Shown: one piece after another, positions 17,946 to 28,463 of the stretch | Position numbering within the stretch: position 1 is the stretch's first letter | Layout: every line of letters starts with the position of its first letter | Origin: Pseudoduganella ginsengisoli | GTDB taxonomy: Bacteria; Pseudomonadota; Gammaproteobacteria; Burkholderiales; Burkholderiaceae_D | NCBI RefSeq assembly: GCF_009720865.1 | Contig: NZ_WNLA01000001.1 | Span: 1,012,786-1,076,785 of the forward strand | Direction: 5' to 3' | DNA: 64,000 nucleotides | Made by a program: the position numbers and the translations under genes | The notes under the pieces: model-generated | The model's input: the letters and a program-made list of their open reading frames with translations, nothing else | The model's database searches: none | Told to the model about the DNA's origin: nothing

Positions 17946-19142
17946 ATGATCACCGCACCGCAAGTCGACAGCCTTAATCTTGTCCTCCCTTCCGAACCGT
18001 TGCTGATGATGGGCGCCGGCCCTGTGCCGATCCCGCACAGCGTGGCGCAAGCCAATTCCATCGTCATCAACCACCTGGGCGACACGATGGCCAAGGTGAT
18101 CCACCAGATGAAGGAAATGGCGCGCTATGTGTTCCAGACAGAATCGCGCTGGATCCTCGGCGTCGCGGGTCCAGGTTCGGCGGCCATGGAAATGAGCGTG
18201 GCCAACCTCGTGTACCCCGGCACGCGTGTGCTGTGCGTGTGCAATGGCTACTTTGGCAAGCGCTTTGCGGACATGTCGACGCGTTTGGGTGGCGTGGTGG
18301 AAACCCTGAATGTGCCGGACGGCGAGGCCGCGCAAGTGGCCGCCGTGCGCGAACACCTGGAGCGCTTCAAGCCGGAAGTGCTGACCATCGCGCAAGGTGA
18401 AACGTCGTCCACCGTGTTCAACCGCCACTTGCCGCAAATCACGCGCATGGCGGCCGAGTATGGCTGCTATGTGATTGTCGACGCCGTGTGCACGTTGAGC
18501 ACGATGCCGCTGGAAATGGATAACTGGAAAATTGACGCCGTGGTGTCGGGTGGCCAGAAAGGCTTGTCGTCGATCCCCGGCGTGTCGCTGATCGCGTTTT
18601 CCGAACGCGCGTGGGACCGCATCAACTCCCGCCCGGCCGCGCCGCCCCATTGGTGCCTGGACGCCAAGCTGGCGGAAAATTTCTGGCACAACGCGTCGTA
18701 CCACTATACGGCGCCCGTGTCCGGCATCCTCGCGCTGCATGAAGCGCTGCACCTGGTGTGCAAGGAAACACTGGAAGCCCGTTTCGAGCGCCACTTGCGC
18801 TGCTCGCTGGGCTTGCAGCGCGGCATCGAAGCGATGGGGTTGAGCTTGTTCGCGCCGGCGGAATCGCGTTTGAATTCCGTCGTTGGCATCAACGTACCGG
18901 ATGGCATCAAAGGTGCGGATATCTGCAAGCAGATTTCGCTGAAATACCGTGTGGAAATCGCCGGGTCGTTCGGCTTGAATATCGTGCGTATCGGCCAGAT
19001 GGGCGAACAGTGCCGCGAACACAACTTGTTCCGCACATTGCACGCTTTAGGCTCGACGATGAAAGACCTGGGCGCCGACGTGGACGTGGCGTCCGGCGTG
19101 GCGGAACTGGAGCGCGGACTGCAGCACTCCATCTCCGCCTGA
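17946..19142 (+). CDS. class V aminotransferase (alanine-glyoxylate / serine-pyruvate type)
   Basis: The 398-residue PLP enzyme begins with the family signature LLMMGAGPVPIPHSVAQA and has the PLP lysine in VVSGGQKGLSSIPGVSLIAF. Related segments are VDAVCTLSTMPLEMDNWKID and the C-terminal SFGLNIVRIGQMGE. It would transfer amino groups between alanine or serine and glyoxylate, so it links glyoxylate and glycine metabolism. Related bacterial proteins act in purine-derived ureidoglycine metabolism (PucG), which cannot be excluded. It is monocistronic, with a palindrome in front. Confidence 0.88.
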   Translation: MITAPQVDSLNLVLPSEPLLMMGAGPVPIPHSVAQANSIVINHLGDTMAKVIHQMKEMARYVFQTESRWILGVAGPGSAAMEMSVANLVYPGTRVLCVCNGYFGKRFADMSTRLGGVVETLNVPDGEAAQVAAVREHLERFKPEVLTIAQGETSSTVFNRHLPQITRMAAEYGCYVIVDAVCTLSTMPLEMDNWKIDAVVSGGQKGLSSIPGVSLIAFSERAWDRINSRPAAPPHWCLDAKLAENFWHNASYHYTAPVSGILALHEALHLVCKETLEARFERHLRCSLGLQRGIEAMGLSLFAPAESRLNSVVGINVPDGIKGADICKQISLKYRVEIAGSFGLNIVRIGQMGEQCREHNLFRTLHALGSTMKDLGADVDVASGVAELERGLQHSISA

Positions 19143-19154
19143 CCTGCTGTTGAA

Positions 19155-19301
19155 TCAGGCCGCTTTACGGCGGTTCTGATCTTGCGGCAAGCGCCGCAGG
19201 CTGTCGCACAGCGCCGCCGCGGCGCGTTGCGCTTCCCGCAGCAGGCGCTCTGCTTCTTGCTGCTGGCGCGCACGGCGCGCCGTTTCACAAATCATGCACA
19301 T
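19155..19301 (-). CDS. 48-residue CxxC ORF overlapping the end of gst
   Basis: The ATG at 19301 overlaps the last 10 bases of the glutathione transferase gene in another frame, and the ORF runs to a TGA at 19155-19157. The product starts MCMICETARRARQQQ, with a CxxC motif (Cys2, Cys5), and continues as a highly charged helix rich in Arg, Gln, Glu and Ala, ending RRKAA. No family is recognised. The overlap suggests translational coupling to gst. Expression is unproven and the ORF could be chance in GC-rich sequence. Confidence 0.45.
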   Translation of the reverse strand: MCMICETARRARQQQEAERLLREAQRAAAALCDSLRRLPQDQNRRKAA

Positions 19302-19948
19302 GGTTCGGGTTCCTGTATTGAGGGGTCCACGGTTTGTTGCCAGGCCGGCAGCTGCTGTACGCGGCTGAACCAGGCCAGCATGTTCGGGTATTGATCCACT
19401 GGCAGCGATGCCTTGACGCGGTACATCAGCGGCGCCGCAACCGCGTAATCAGCCAGCGTGACGTGATCGCCCACCAGCCACTGGCGGTCTTTCAAGTGAC
19501 CATCCAGCACCGTGGCGTATTGCGCCAACTCTTCGCAGCCACGGTCCACTTCGCGTGGATCGGCTGGCTGGCCCGTGACAAAGCCTTTCCAGACCCGCTC
19601 CCACGTCAGCACGCCGATGGCTGGCGCAAAGTGCTGGCAAGCCCAAAACATCCAGCGGTTGATGTCGGCGCGCACCTTGATATCCCATGGATACAGCGAA
19701 TGCGGTTCACCTCGCTGCTGGGCGGTTTTGTCCGCCAGGTATTGCATGATGGCGCACGACTCCCACAGCACGAAGCCATTGTCTTCCAGCACGGGAATCT
19801 TGCTGTTGGGATTCACTTCACCCAGGCGGCGGCGGTCTTCTTCACTGGCCAGATTGATCTCGATGACTTCCACATCGGCATTCAGGGCAGCCACCACCAT
19901 GTTGACACGGCGGGCATTGGAAGAAATCGAGTGGGTGTATAAGCGCAT
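19292..19948 (-). CDS. glutathione S-transferase family protein
   Basis: The 218-residue protein has an N-terminal thioredoxin-fold domain (1-80; MRLYTHSISSNARRVNMVV, then NPNSKIPVLEDNGFVLWESCAIMQYLA, with the cis-proline and glutathione gamma-glutamyl binding ES) and an alpha-helical C-terminal domain (90-205). Ser8-Ser9 near the N-terminus fits a serine-type or beta/theta-like enzyme. AAGGAGA precedes the ATG. It would conjugate glutathione to electrophiles; the substrate is unknown. Confidence 0.92.
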   Translation of the reverse strand: MRLYTHSISSNARRVNMVVAALNADVEVIEINLASEEDRRRLGEVNPNSKIPVLEDNGFVLWESCAIMQYLADKTAQQRGEPHSLYPWDIKVRADINRWMFWACQHFAPAIGVLTWERVWKGFVTGQPADPREVDRGCEELAQYATVLDGHLKDRQWLVGDHVTLADYAVAAPLMYRVKASLPVDQYPNMLAWFSRVQQLPAWQQTVDPSIQEPEPCA

Positions 19949-20233
19949 GTCGTGTCTCCTTATCGGCGGGTGGATGATAAGGAAATGATAAGACGACGCT
20001 GTGACAGTTTCTGTCAGTAGCCTTGCGCTAGGGAGCGCTGCGCTGCAAAGTCAACACTGCGCACAGGGGGCGAAAATGGCTCGGGATTGTCCCAACGATC
20101 ATTCTTCACGTGATGATATTACCGGCTTTCTTAGCAAAATAAAAAATATTACATAGAAAATAATTTTCCATTGCCTCATGTTATTATTTATATTGCAACA
20201 AACTTATATCACGTTCAGGATTTTTTTACACCC
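19949..20233. other. AT-rich intergenic region
   Basis: The 285 bases between gst and the beta-helix gene hold no ORF. The part from about 20110 to 20220 is strongly AT-rich (for example AAAATAAAAAATATTACA) compared with the GC-rich surroundings. It contains the promoter of the plus-strand gene and is a plausible nucleoid-protein (H-NS/MvaT-like) target. No single promoter stands out. Confidence 0.5.
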
Positions 20234-21829
20234 ATGATCAAGAAATCATTACTCCTCACCGCTCTGGCAAGCGCCTCCTGCCACGCCGCCCTTCCATCGC
20301 AATTCATCGCCAAGCAATACACGGAAGCGCTGGGCCGCGCCCCCGAGCCTTCCGGCTGGCAGGGATTTACCAATTACGCCGTATCGCAGGGCTGCTCTGC
20401 CAATACGCTGAAAAACATTTCACTGGGCTTTTTTGATTCCGCCGAATACAAGGCCAAAGGCTATACGCCGGAAGAAGCAGTATTGACGGCTTACCGTGCC
20501 GTGTTCAGCCGCGAACCGGATCCGTCTGGCTTTAACTTTTACGTCAATTACCTGAAGTCCGGCCACACGATCGTGGAAGCATTGCCATTCATGTTCTCCA
20601 GCCAGGAATTCAATGACATGGTTCCTGCCATTTGCGCAGGCGAAGCCTATGGCCCGATCGGTGCTCCGAAGCAAGCGATGGATATCGGCTCCGGCACCTG
20701 GACGCAGGCACAGCTGGAATCCTGCATTGCCAGCAATTGGGTCTGCAATATCCCGCCACGTACCGTGGTGTACTTGAATTCCACGTTGACCATTCCAAAT
20801 GGCAAAACTGTGCAAACCCAGGGCAGCTATGACCGGACCATGTATGCACGGCAAGCCCGTATTGTGCGTAACAGCAGCGCGCAAGGCATCTTGATCGTCA
20901 TGCAGCCCGCGTCCGTCGTCCGCAACATCTGGGTCAGCGGGGGCCGCGACTTGTACAAGGGGGCGTTAGTAAAGAGCGATAAGCCGCAAGAAAATGTGTT
21001 CCCGAACATCAATTACGTTGGCGGCGGCGGCGGCGCCATCCTCGGCGTGCGCAGCGATGCGCCATTGGCGGCCACGCACATCGCTACCTTCCCGGTACCG
21101 ACACCATCCGTTCCGACATCGCCAACGGCCTTCCAGGGTTCCATCACCATCCAGAACAACTTGACCACCGGCTATGCGCAAAGCCATTACTTCGATGGCA
21201 CGCCAGTGGCATGGGCTGACGGTATTTCCAACCACATCACCAACGCGACGATCACCGGCAACGACATCGTTGATCCCACCGACGTCGGCATCGTGATTTT
21301 CGGCCACGACGGCAGTACGCAAGCCAGCACCGCGTCGAATAACGTGATCGTACATTCCGGCCACTCGGCCTATGGTTCGCTGGGACTGGATGCCACCCAA
21401 TGCCTCGGATCGGCCAGCGCCTGCCGCTTCTCCGGCACCGGCTATACCAACAATACGATTTTCGCAGGCGAGAAACAGCATTCGGACATCGTGCTGTTCA
21501 ATGGCACGGGCGCCTGGGCTCCGCCAAGCTGCAACGGGGTACTGGATAAGTACTGCGCAACCGGAGGCCAGATGAGCAATAACACCAGCATTCTGGGCGA
21601 CGCGAACCAGGTTATCCAGGCGCAGGTCAGTATGGCGGTCGACGGCATGCTGTCCGCAGTCATGAGCGGTAACAATCTGAATGTCAAACCAGTACCACTA
21701 GGCTCAACGATGCGCTGCCGTACCAGCAGCACGGCGCCAATGGTGCTCTATGCATTGAGCAAGGGTCACGCCAGCGGCTCTCTGCAGGCAGGTTCGGATG
21801 GGGATATCGACCAGTGCATCGGCCACTGA
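20234..21829 (+). CDS. secreted DUF4214 plus parallel beta-helix protein
   Basis: The start MIKKSLLLTALASASCHAA at 20234 gives a clean signal peptide; the open frame extends 21 codons upstream without a better start. The 531-residue protein has two DUF4214-type units (about 25-130; YTEALGRAPEPSGWQGFTNY and YRAVFSREPDPSGFNFYVNY), which occur on many exported surface proteins. A region with repeated turns of N, G, T and V (NNLTTGYAQ, NATITGNDIV, ASNNVIVHS, MSNNTSILG) follows, as in right-handed beta-helix, pectate-lyase-like proteins. No catalytic residues can be assigned, and it may act on or bind polysaccharide. The AT-rich upstream region suggests acquired or silenced DNA. Confidence 0.8.
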   Translation: MIKKSLLLTALASASCHAALPSQFIAKQYTEALGRAPEPSGWQGFTNYAVSQGCSANTLKNISLGFFDSAEYKAKGYTPEEAVLTAYRAVFSREPDPSGFNFYVNYLKSGHTIVEALPFMFSSQEFNDMVPAICAGEAYGPIGAPKQAMDIGSGTWTQAQLESCIASNWVCNIPPRTVVYLNSTLTIPNGKTVQTQGSYDRTMYARQARIVRNSSAQGILIVMQPASVVRNIWVSGGRDLYKGALVKSDKPQENVFPNINYVGGGGGAILGVRSDAPLAATHIATFPVPTPSVPTSPTAFQGSITIQNNLTTGYAQSHYFDGTPVAWADGISNHITNATITGNDIVDPTDVGIVIFGHDGSTQASTASNNVIVHSGHSAYGSLGLDATQCLGSASACRFSGTGYTNNTIFAGEKQHSDIVLFNGTGAWAPPSCNGVLDKYCATGGQMSNNTSILGDANQVIQAQVSMAVDGMLSAVMSGNNLNVKPVPLGSTMRCRTSSTAPMVLYALSKGHASGSLQAGSDGDIDQCIGH

Positions 21830-21846
21830 TTTAAGACCCATCCTAT

Positions 21847-21876
21847 AAAAAAAACCCCGCCGGGGAGCAGCGGGGT
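21847..21876 (-). terminator. rho-independent terminator of the WYL regulator gene
   Basis: Stem ACCCCGC (21854-21860) pairs with GCGGGGT (21870-21876). Read on the minus strand it is followed by eight T residues, so it ends minus-strand transcription coming from 21971. Confidence 0.8.
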
Positions 21877-21970
21877 GAAGTCCAAAACTAGGGATGTCCT
21901 GAAAGAGACGAGTCCATGGTAAGCCTGCTTCCATGCACACTCTGTGCGTTGCTTCACACTTGAAGCATTT

Positions 21971-22663
21971 TTACGCGTCTTCGCGGATATTGTTTTCCGC
22001 CCGCCAAACTTTCAGCAGGGCGTGGCGCGGTGTCGGGTAGCGTTCCGTAATGGTGTCGGCCGCCTTGATGCGGTCGATGCGGAAATGGCGCAACGCTTCC
22101 CGCATCTCGCACCATGCGGCCAGCAAGCGCTTGCCTTCCATATACGCCAGGGCGAAAGGCCACACGACCCGCTCCGACGTGCGCCCCGCTTCATCGCTGT
22201 AGCTGATGCGCATCTTGTGCTGGTGGCGGATGGCCAGCCGCGCGGGCGTGATAAAAGTTTCATTCGGCTGGTCATCCATGCCGATCGGTACCCACAGGCT
22301 GGTGTCCGCCATACTGTCCCGCAAATCTTTCGGCGACGCTGTCGCGATCTTGGCCAGTGCGCTGGCAGCCGCTTTCGCCAATTCGGCATCGCCCTGCCGT
22401 TTCACCCAGCGCGCGCCCAAGACCAGCGCTTCCAGCTCATCGGCGCCAAACATCAGCGGCGGCAAAAAGAACCCGGTCTTCAGCATATAGCCGAGGCCCG
22501 CCTCGCCCTGCAGCGGCGCGCCCAGTTCCGCCAGGGTTTGCATGTCGCGGTATATCGTGCGTTCCGACACACCCAGCTGCTCCGCCAGTGTGGCTGCCGT
22601 CACGGGACGGCGGTTGCCCCGTAAGGCATCCATCAACTGAAACAGGCGGCCGGCGCGACTCAT
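21971..22663 (-). CDS. YafY-type HTH-11 / WYL-domain regulator
   Basis: The start MSRAGRLFQLMDALRG at 22663 was chosen because GAGGG lies 4 bases upstream; the frame is open 33 codons further, with no SD. The 230-residue protein has a DeoR-like helix-turn-helix at the N-terminus (VTAATLAEQLGVSERTIYRDM, about 22-42) and a WYL domain (about 130-210; RISYSDEAGRTSERVVWPFALAY). WYL regulators sense small ligands or nucleic acids. The gene ends in its own terminator and no target is evident. Confidence 0.9.
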   Translation of the reverse strand: MSRAGRLFQLMDALRGNRRPVTAATLAEQLGVSERTIYRDMQTLAELGAPLQGEAGLGYMLKTGFFLPPLMFGADELEALVLGARWVKRQGDAELAKAAASALAKIATASPKDLRDSMADTSLWVPIGMDDQPNETFITPARLAIRHQHKMRISYSDEAGRTSERVVWPFALAYMEGKRLLAAWCEMREALRHFRIDRIKAADTITERYPTPRHALLKVWRAENNIREDA

Positions 22664-22682
22664 ACACCCTCGATAAATTGAT

Positions 22683-22711
22683 GATGCCCGGCCTGAAGGC
22701 CCGGCACGCAT
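22683..22711. repeat. short dispersed repeat, copy 1 (GATGCCCGGCCTG...)
   Basis: A 29-base unit beginning GATGCCCGGCCTG and ending in CAT occurs here and again at 59962-59990 with 3 differences. Each copy lies within about 15 bases of a terminator hairpin. The centre (CCGGCCTGAAGGCCCGG) is an imperfect palindrome. It may be a small REP-like element. Confidence 0.6.
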
Positions 22712-22712
22712 G

Positions 22713-22751
22713 GCTAAAAATAAAAACGCCGGGATTGTGACCCGGCGTTTT
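22713..22751 (-). terminator. rho-independent terminator after secF
   Basis: An 11-bp perfect stem AAAACGCCGGG (22723-22733) and CCCGGCGTTTT (22741-22751), with a 7-base loop, is followed on the minus strand by a T-rich tail. It lies 22 bases past the secF stop and ends the yajC-secD-secF unit. Confidence 0.88.
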
Positions 22752-22772
22752 CGGTTTGACACAGTTGCGTTA

Positions 22773-23801
22773 TTACACCACAGCTCCGTCAGTCTCGTCT
22801 TTTTCTTTCACTGGCTTGATCAAGTCTTCGCGCTTCACGCCCAGCCACATCGCCACGGCAGCCGCCACGAACACGGACGAGTAAATACCGAAGCAGATAC
22901 CGATCGTCAGCGCCATGGCGAAGTAGTGCAGGGTCGGGCCGCCGAATACCAGCATCGACAACACCATCATCTGCGTGCAGCCGTGGGTGATGATGGTACG
23001 CGAGATGGTCGACGTGATCGCGTTGTCGATCACTTCATGCACGGATGCCTTGCGCTGCTTGCGGAAGTTTTCGCGGATACGGTCGAAAATAACCACCGAT
23101 TCATTGACCGAGTAACCCAGCACGGCCAGCACGGCGGCCAGCACGGTCAGCGAGAATTCCCACTGGAAGAACGCGAAGAAGCCCAGGATGATGACCACGT
23201 CGTGCAGGTTGGCGATGATGGCCGACACAGCGTATTTCCACTCGAAGCGGATCGCCAGGTAAATCATCACGCCGATCACCACCATCACCAGTGCGTTCAA
23301 GCCGTTTTGCGCCAGCTCTTCACCCACTTGCGGGCCGACGAATTCCACCTTGTGCAGCACCACGGCTTCTTTGCCGGCAGCATCCAGGCAAGCGTCTTTC
23401 GCCACCTGTTCGCCTTTGTCGGTCGTCGTGTCCATGCGCTTGATCGCGCCACCGTCCGCCTTGCACAGTGCGTCGAACACACGGGTCGAGGCACTTGCCG
23501 CATCTTTCCCGGCGGCGCCGGAAATCGGCAAACGCAGCATCACGTCGCGCGCGGTGCCGAAGCTGGTGACTTCAGGCTGTTCGTAACCGATGCCGGCCAC
23601 AGTACTTCGTATCTTTTCCAGGTCCGCCGCGTGCTGGTACTGCACTTCCATCACGGTGCCGCCCTTGAATTCAATCGACAGGTGCAAGCCTTTGTGGAAC
23701 AGGAAAAACACCGCCGCCACGAAGGTCAGCGCGGAAATCGCGTTGAAGACCAACGCGTGGCGCATGAACGGAATGTCTTTTTTAATGCGGAAAAATTCCA
23801 T
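22773..23801 (-). CDS. secF: protein translocase subunit SecF
   Basis: The 342-residue RND-type membrane protein starts MEFFRIKKDIPFMRHALVF and carries six transmembrane helices. The large P1 periplasmic loop follows TM1 (SIEFKGGTVMEVQYQ near 48-62), and the second half has VLGYSVNESVVIFDRIRENFR and TRTIITHGCTQMMVLSMLVFGG. With SecD and YajC it uses the proton motive force to complete protein export through SecYEG. The periplasmic domain is somewhat longer than in E. coli (323 residues). It lies 12 bases after secD. Confidence 0.97.
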   Translation of the reverse strand: MEFFRIKKDIPFMRHALVFNAISALTFVAAVFFLFHKGLHLSIEFKGGTVMEVQYQHAADLEKIRSTVAGIGYEQPEVTSFGTARDVMLRLPISGAAGKDAASASTRVFDALCKADGGAIKRMDTTTDKGEQVAKDACLDAAGKEAVVLHKVEFVGPQVGEELAQNGLNALVMVVIGVMIYLAIRFEWKYAVSAIIANLHDVVIILGFFAFFQWEFSLTVLAAVLAVLGYSVNESVVIFDRIRENFRKQRKASVHEVIDNAITSTISRTIITHGCTQMMVLSMLVFGGPTLHYFAMALTIGICFGIYSSVFVAAAVAMWLGVKREDLIKPVKEKDETDGAVV

Positions 23802-23813
23802 TTCTCTTACCCC

Positions 23814-25679
23814 TTATTTCGACTGGCCTGGAACCCAGACCGTGCCGATCGACACCGACTGCAGTTTCTTCTTGCGGCCGTACCACAGGTTGACCACGCC
23901 GCGCGATACAAACACTGCGGAGAACATCGACGTCAAAATACCCAGGCAGTGCACCACGGCGAAGCCGCGCACCGGACCGGAACCGAACACGTACAGTGCG
24001 ATACCGACGATCAGGGTGGTGACGTTGGAGTCGATAATCGTATCCCATGCGTGCTTGAAGCCGTCCGCAATGGCTGCTTGCGGGGTATTCCCCTTGCGCA
24101 GCTCTTCACGGATACGCTCGTTAATCAGCACGTTGGCGTCAATTGCCATACCCAGCGCCAGCGCGATAGCGGCAATACCCGGCAAGGTCAGCGTCGCCTG
24201 CATCATCGACAGCAGCGCCATCAGCAGCAGCAGGTTGACGCCCAGCGCCAGCACGGAGAAGAAGCCGAACAGCATGTAGTAAATCACCATGAAGACGGCA
24301 ATGGCGGAGAAGCCGTAAATCATCGACATCTTGCCCTTCTGGATGTTTTCCGCACCCAGTGCAGGACCGACGGTGCGCTCTTCAATCACCGTCATCGGCG
24401 CATACAGCGCGCCGGAGCGCAGCAGCAGCGCCAGTTCCGCCGCGTTTTCCGAATTGCCCATGCCGGTGATCTGGAACGAGCTGCCCAGTTCACTCTGGAT
24501 GGTGGCCACGGACAGCACTTCAGGCTTGCCCTTTTGTTCGTACAGCACGATGGCCATTTTCTTGCCCACGCGGTCGCGCGTGGCTTCACGGATCTTGCGG
24601 CCGCCGTCGCCGTTCAAGTCGATCGATACGGCAGCGTTGTGGTTCTGGTCGAACGAAGCGGTGGCGCGGGAAATGTAGTCGCCGGACAGCACGATGTCCT
24701 TGTACAGCACGACCGGCACGTTTTTGCCGACGGTGAACAGTTCAGAATTGAATGGCACAGCCGATTGCAATTCCGTGCCTGGCACGACGGTTTCATCGAC
24801 CATGCGCACTTCCAGCGTGGCGGTACGGCCAATGATGGACTTCGCGCGGGCTACGTCTTGCACGCCTGGCAGCTGCACGACGATACGGTCGGCGCCCTGC
24901 TGCTGGATGATCGGTTCAGCCACGCCCAGTTCATTGACGCGCTTGGACAGGGTCGCGATATTCTGCTTCACGCCATTGTCCATCGCTTCTTTCAGTGCGG
25001 CTGGTTTCAGGCTCAGCACCAGTTTCAAGTCAGCGCCATCGGCTGCATCGGCAATGTTCAGCTCTTGCATGTCGGCCAGCACGGCGCGGGCTTTCTTGCG
25101 GGTGTCGTCATCGCGGAATTTCACTTCCACGGTGTTGTCCTTGCGCTCGATGCCGGCGTGGCGGATGTTCTTGTCACGCAGCGCCGTGCGGACCGACGTC
25201 TGGATGCCGGTCACACGCTTTTCCAGCGCAGCCTTGACGTCCACCTGCATCAGGAAGTGCACGCCGCCGCGCAAGTCCAGGCCCAGGTACATCGGCAGCG
25301 CGCGGATTTTCTGCATCCACACCGGCGTGTTGGCGGTCAGGTTATTGGTGACGATGTAAGTCGGGTCATTCGGGTCTGCGTTCAGCGCGTGTTCCAGCGC
25401 CAGCTTGGCTTTGAACTGGGTGTCGGTGTCGAAGAAGCGGGCGCGCACGGAAACGTGGCTGCCCGTGCCGTCCAGCGCAATGCCGTCCGTCTTGATGTTT
25501 TCTTGCTTCAGCACTTGCTCGACCTTGGCCGTCACGTCGCTGCCGACTTTGACGGTGGACTTGCCGCTGGTGACCTGCAGCGCAGGCGATTCGCCGAAGT
25601 AGTTAGGCGCCGTATACAGTGCGCCCAGCAACACCGTAATGGCAATGACGATATATTTCCAGACAGGATAGCGATTCAT
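23814..25679 (-). CDS. secD: protein translocase subunit SecD
   Basis: The 621-residue protein has the expected architecture: TM1 (YIVIAITVLLGALYTAP), a long periplasmic P1 region with LGLDLRGGVHFLMQVD (about 155-170) and VVQLPGVQDVARAKSIIG, then five C-terminal TM helices with GMAIDANVLINERIREELR. E. coli SecD has 615 residues. It forms the SecDF-YajC accessory complex in the inner membrane. Gene order yajC-secD-secF is the standard one, and tgt and queA sit just upstream, as in many proteobacteria. Confidence 0.97.
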   Translation of the reverse strand: MNRYPVWKYIVIAITVLLGALYTAPNYFGESPALQVTSGKSTVKVGSDVTAKVEQVLKQENIKTDGIALDGTGSHVSVRARFFDTDTQFKAKLALEHALNADPNDPTYIVTNNLTANTPVWMQKIRALPMYLGLDLRGGVHFLMQVDVKAALEKRVTGIQTSVRTALRDKNIRHAGIERKDNTVEVKFRDDDTRKKARAVLADMQELNIADAADGADLKLVLSLKPAALKEAMDNGVKQNIATLSKRVNELGVAEPIIQQQGADRIVVQLPGVQDVARAKSIIGRTATLEVRMVDETVVPGTELQSAVPFNSELFTVGKNVPVVLYKDIVLSGDYISRATASFDQNHNAAVSIDLNGDGGRKIREATRDRVGKKMAIVLYEQKGKPEVLSVATIQSELGSSFQITGMGNSENAAELALLLRSGALYAPMTVIEERTVGPALGAENIQKGKMSMIYGFSAIAVFMVIYYMLFGFFSVLALGVNLLLLMALLSMMQATLTLPGIAAIALALGMAIDANVLINERIREELRKGNTPQAAIADGFKHAWDTIIDSNVTTLIVGIALYVFGSGPVRGFAVVHCLGILTSMFSAVFVSRGVVNLWYGRKKKLQSVSIGTVWVPGQSK

Positions 25680-25745
25680 GGTTATCTGCGTTCGGGAAGA
25701 AACGTAAACGGGCCTGGATGCTGGATCGGCAGGCCCGTCGGGGGA

Positions 25746-26075
25746 TTACAGCGCTTTGAGCGTGCCCTTAGGCAGCAGCGTAGTGACCGAATTTTTTTGC
25801 ACGATCATTTCGTTACCTGCGGAAATTTCCAGCGTCACGTAGACGTCGGACACCTTGGAAACTTTACCCAGGATGCCACCGGCGGTGACTACTTCATCAC
25901 CCTTGGCCAGGGCGTCCATCATGGCTTTCTGTTCTTTCGCGCGCTTTTGCTGAGGACGGATCATGAGGAAATACATGACCACGAACATCAGGATCAGCGG
26001 CAGGAAGCTGGTGAGGTTGCCACCCAGGCCGAGCGGATCAGCAGCGGCTTGAGCGTAGGCGTTGGAAATGAACAC
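25746..26075 (-). CDS. yajC: Sec translocon accessory protein YajC
   Basis: The GTG at 26075, 7 bases after GGAG, gives MFISNAYAQAAADPLG, the usual YajC N-terminus, and 109 residues; a TTG four codons upstream is less likely. One TM helix (LTSFLPLILMFVVMYFLMI) is followed by RPQQKRAKEQKAMMDAL and a cytoplasmic beta-rich domain (KGDEVVTAGGILGKV). It associates with SecDF. It is the first gene of the unit, with an extended -10 promoter 40 bases upstream. Confidence 0.95.
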   Translation of the reverse strand: MFISNAYAQAAADPLGLGGNLTSFLPLILMFVVMYFLMIRPQQKRAKEQKAMMDALAKGDEVVTAGGILGKVSKVSDVYVTLEISAGNEMIVQKNSVTTLLPKGTLKAL

Positions 26076-26112
26076 AGTAAACTCCAATAGATTGTGAAAA
26101 AATTAGCGCTGT

Positions 26113-26121
26113 ATTCTAGCA
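26113..26121 (-). promoter_or_regulatory. extended -10 promoter of yajC-secD-secF
   Basis: The minus strand reads TGC-TAGAAT, an extended -10 box with 5 of 6 consensus bases, about 38 bases before the yajC start. The -35 is weak, as is usual for extended -10 promoters. It lies in the tgt-yajC spacer, so the sec genes can be expressed apart from tgt. Confidence 0.5.
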
Positions 26122-26202
26122 CCCGTGACGGGGCGCAAAGATGTCAGGCGCATGTGGGGTTGCTGAAATGTTTTACAAGTGACAATTGCGCGACAGCGGG
26201 TA

Positions 26203-28388
<2,186 letters not shown>

Positions 28389-28463
28389 GAAAACGCGTGT
28401 ATAAAACTGTGGGGCAACCCTCTATTGTACACCAGCTTGCGAAACACCCTGAATTGCCGCCCG

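Noticed and set aside
22710..26090. A 1126-codon plus-strand ORF opposite secF, secD and yajC
   Set aside because: Same cause. The product is His- and Gln-rich with no fold, while the opposite strand encodes conserved Sec proteins.
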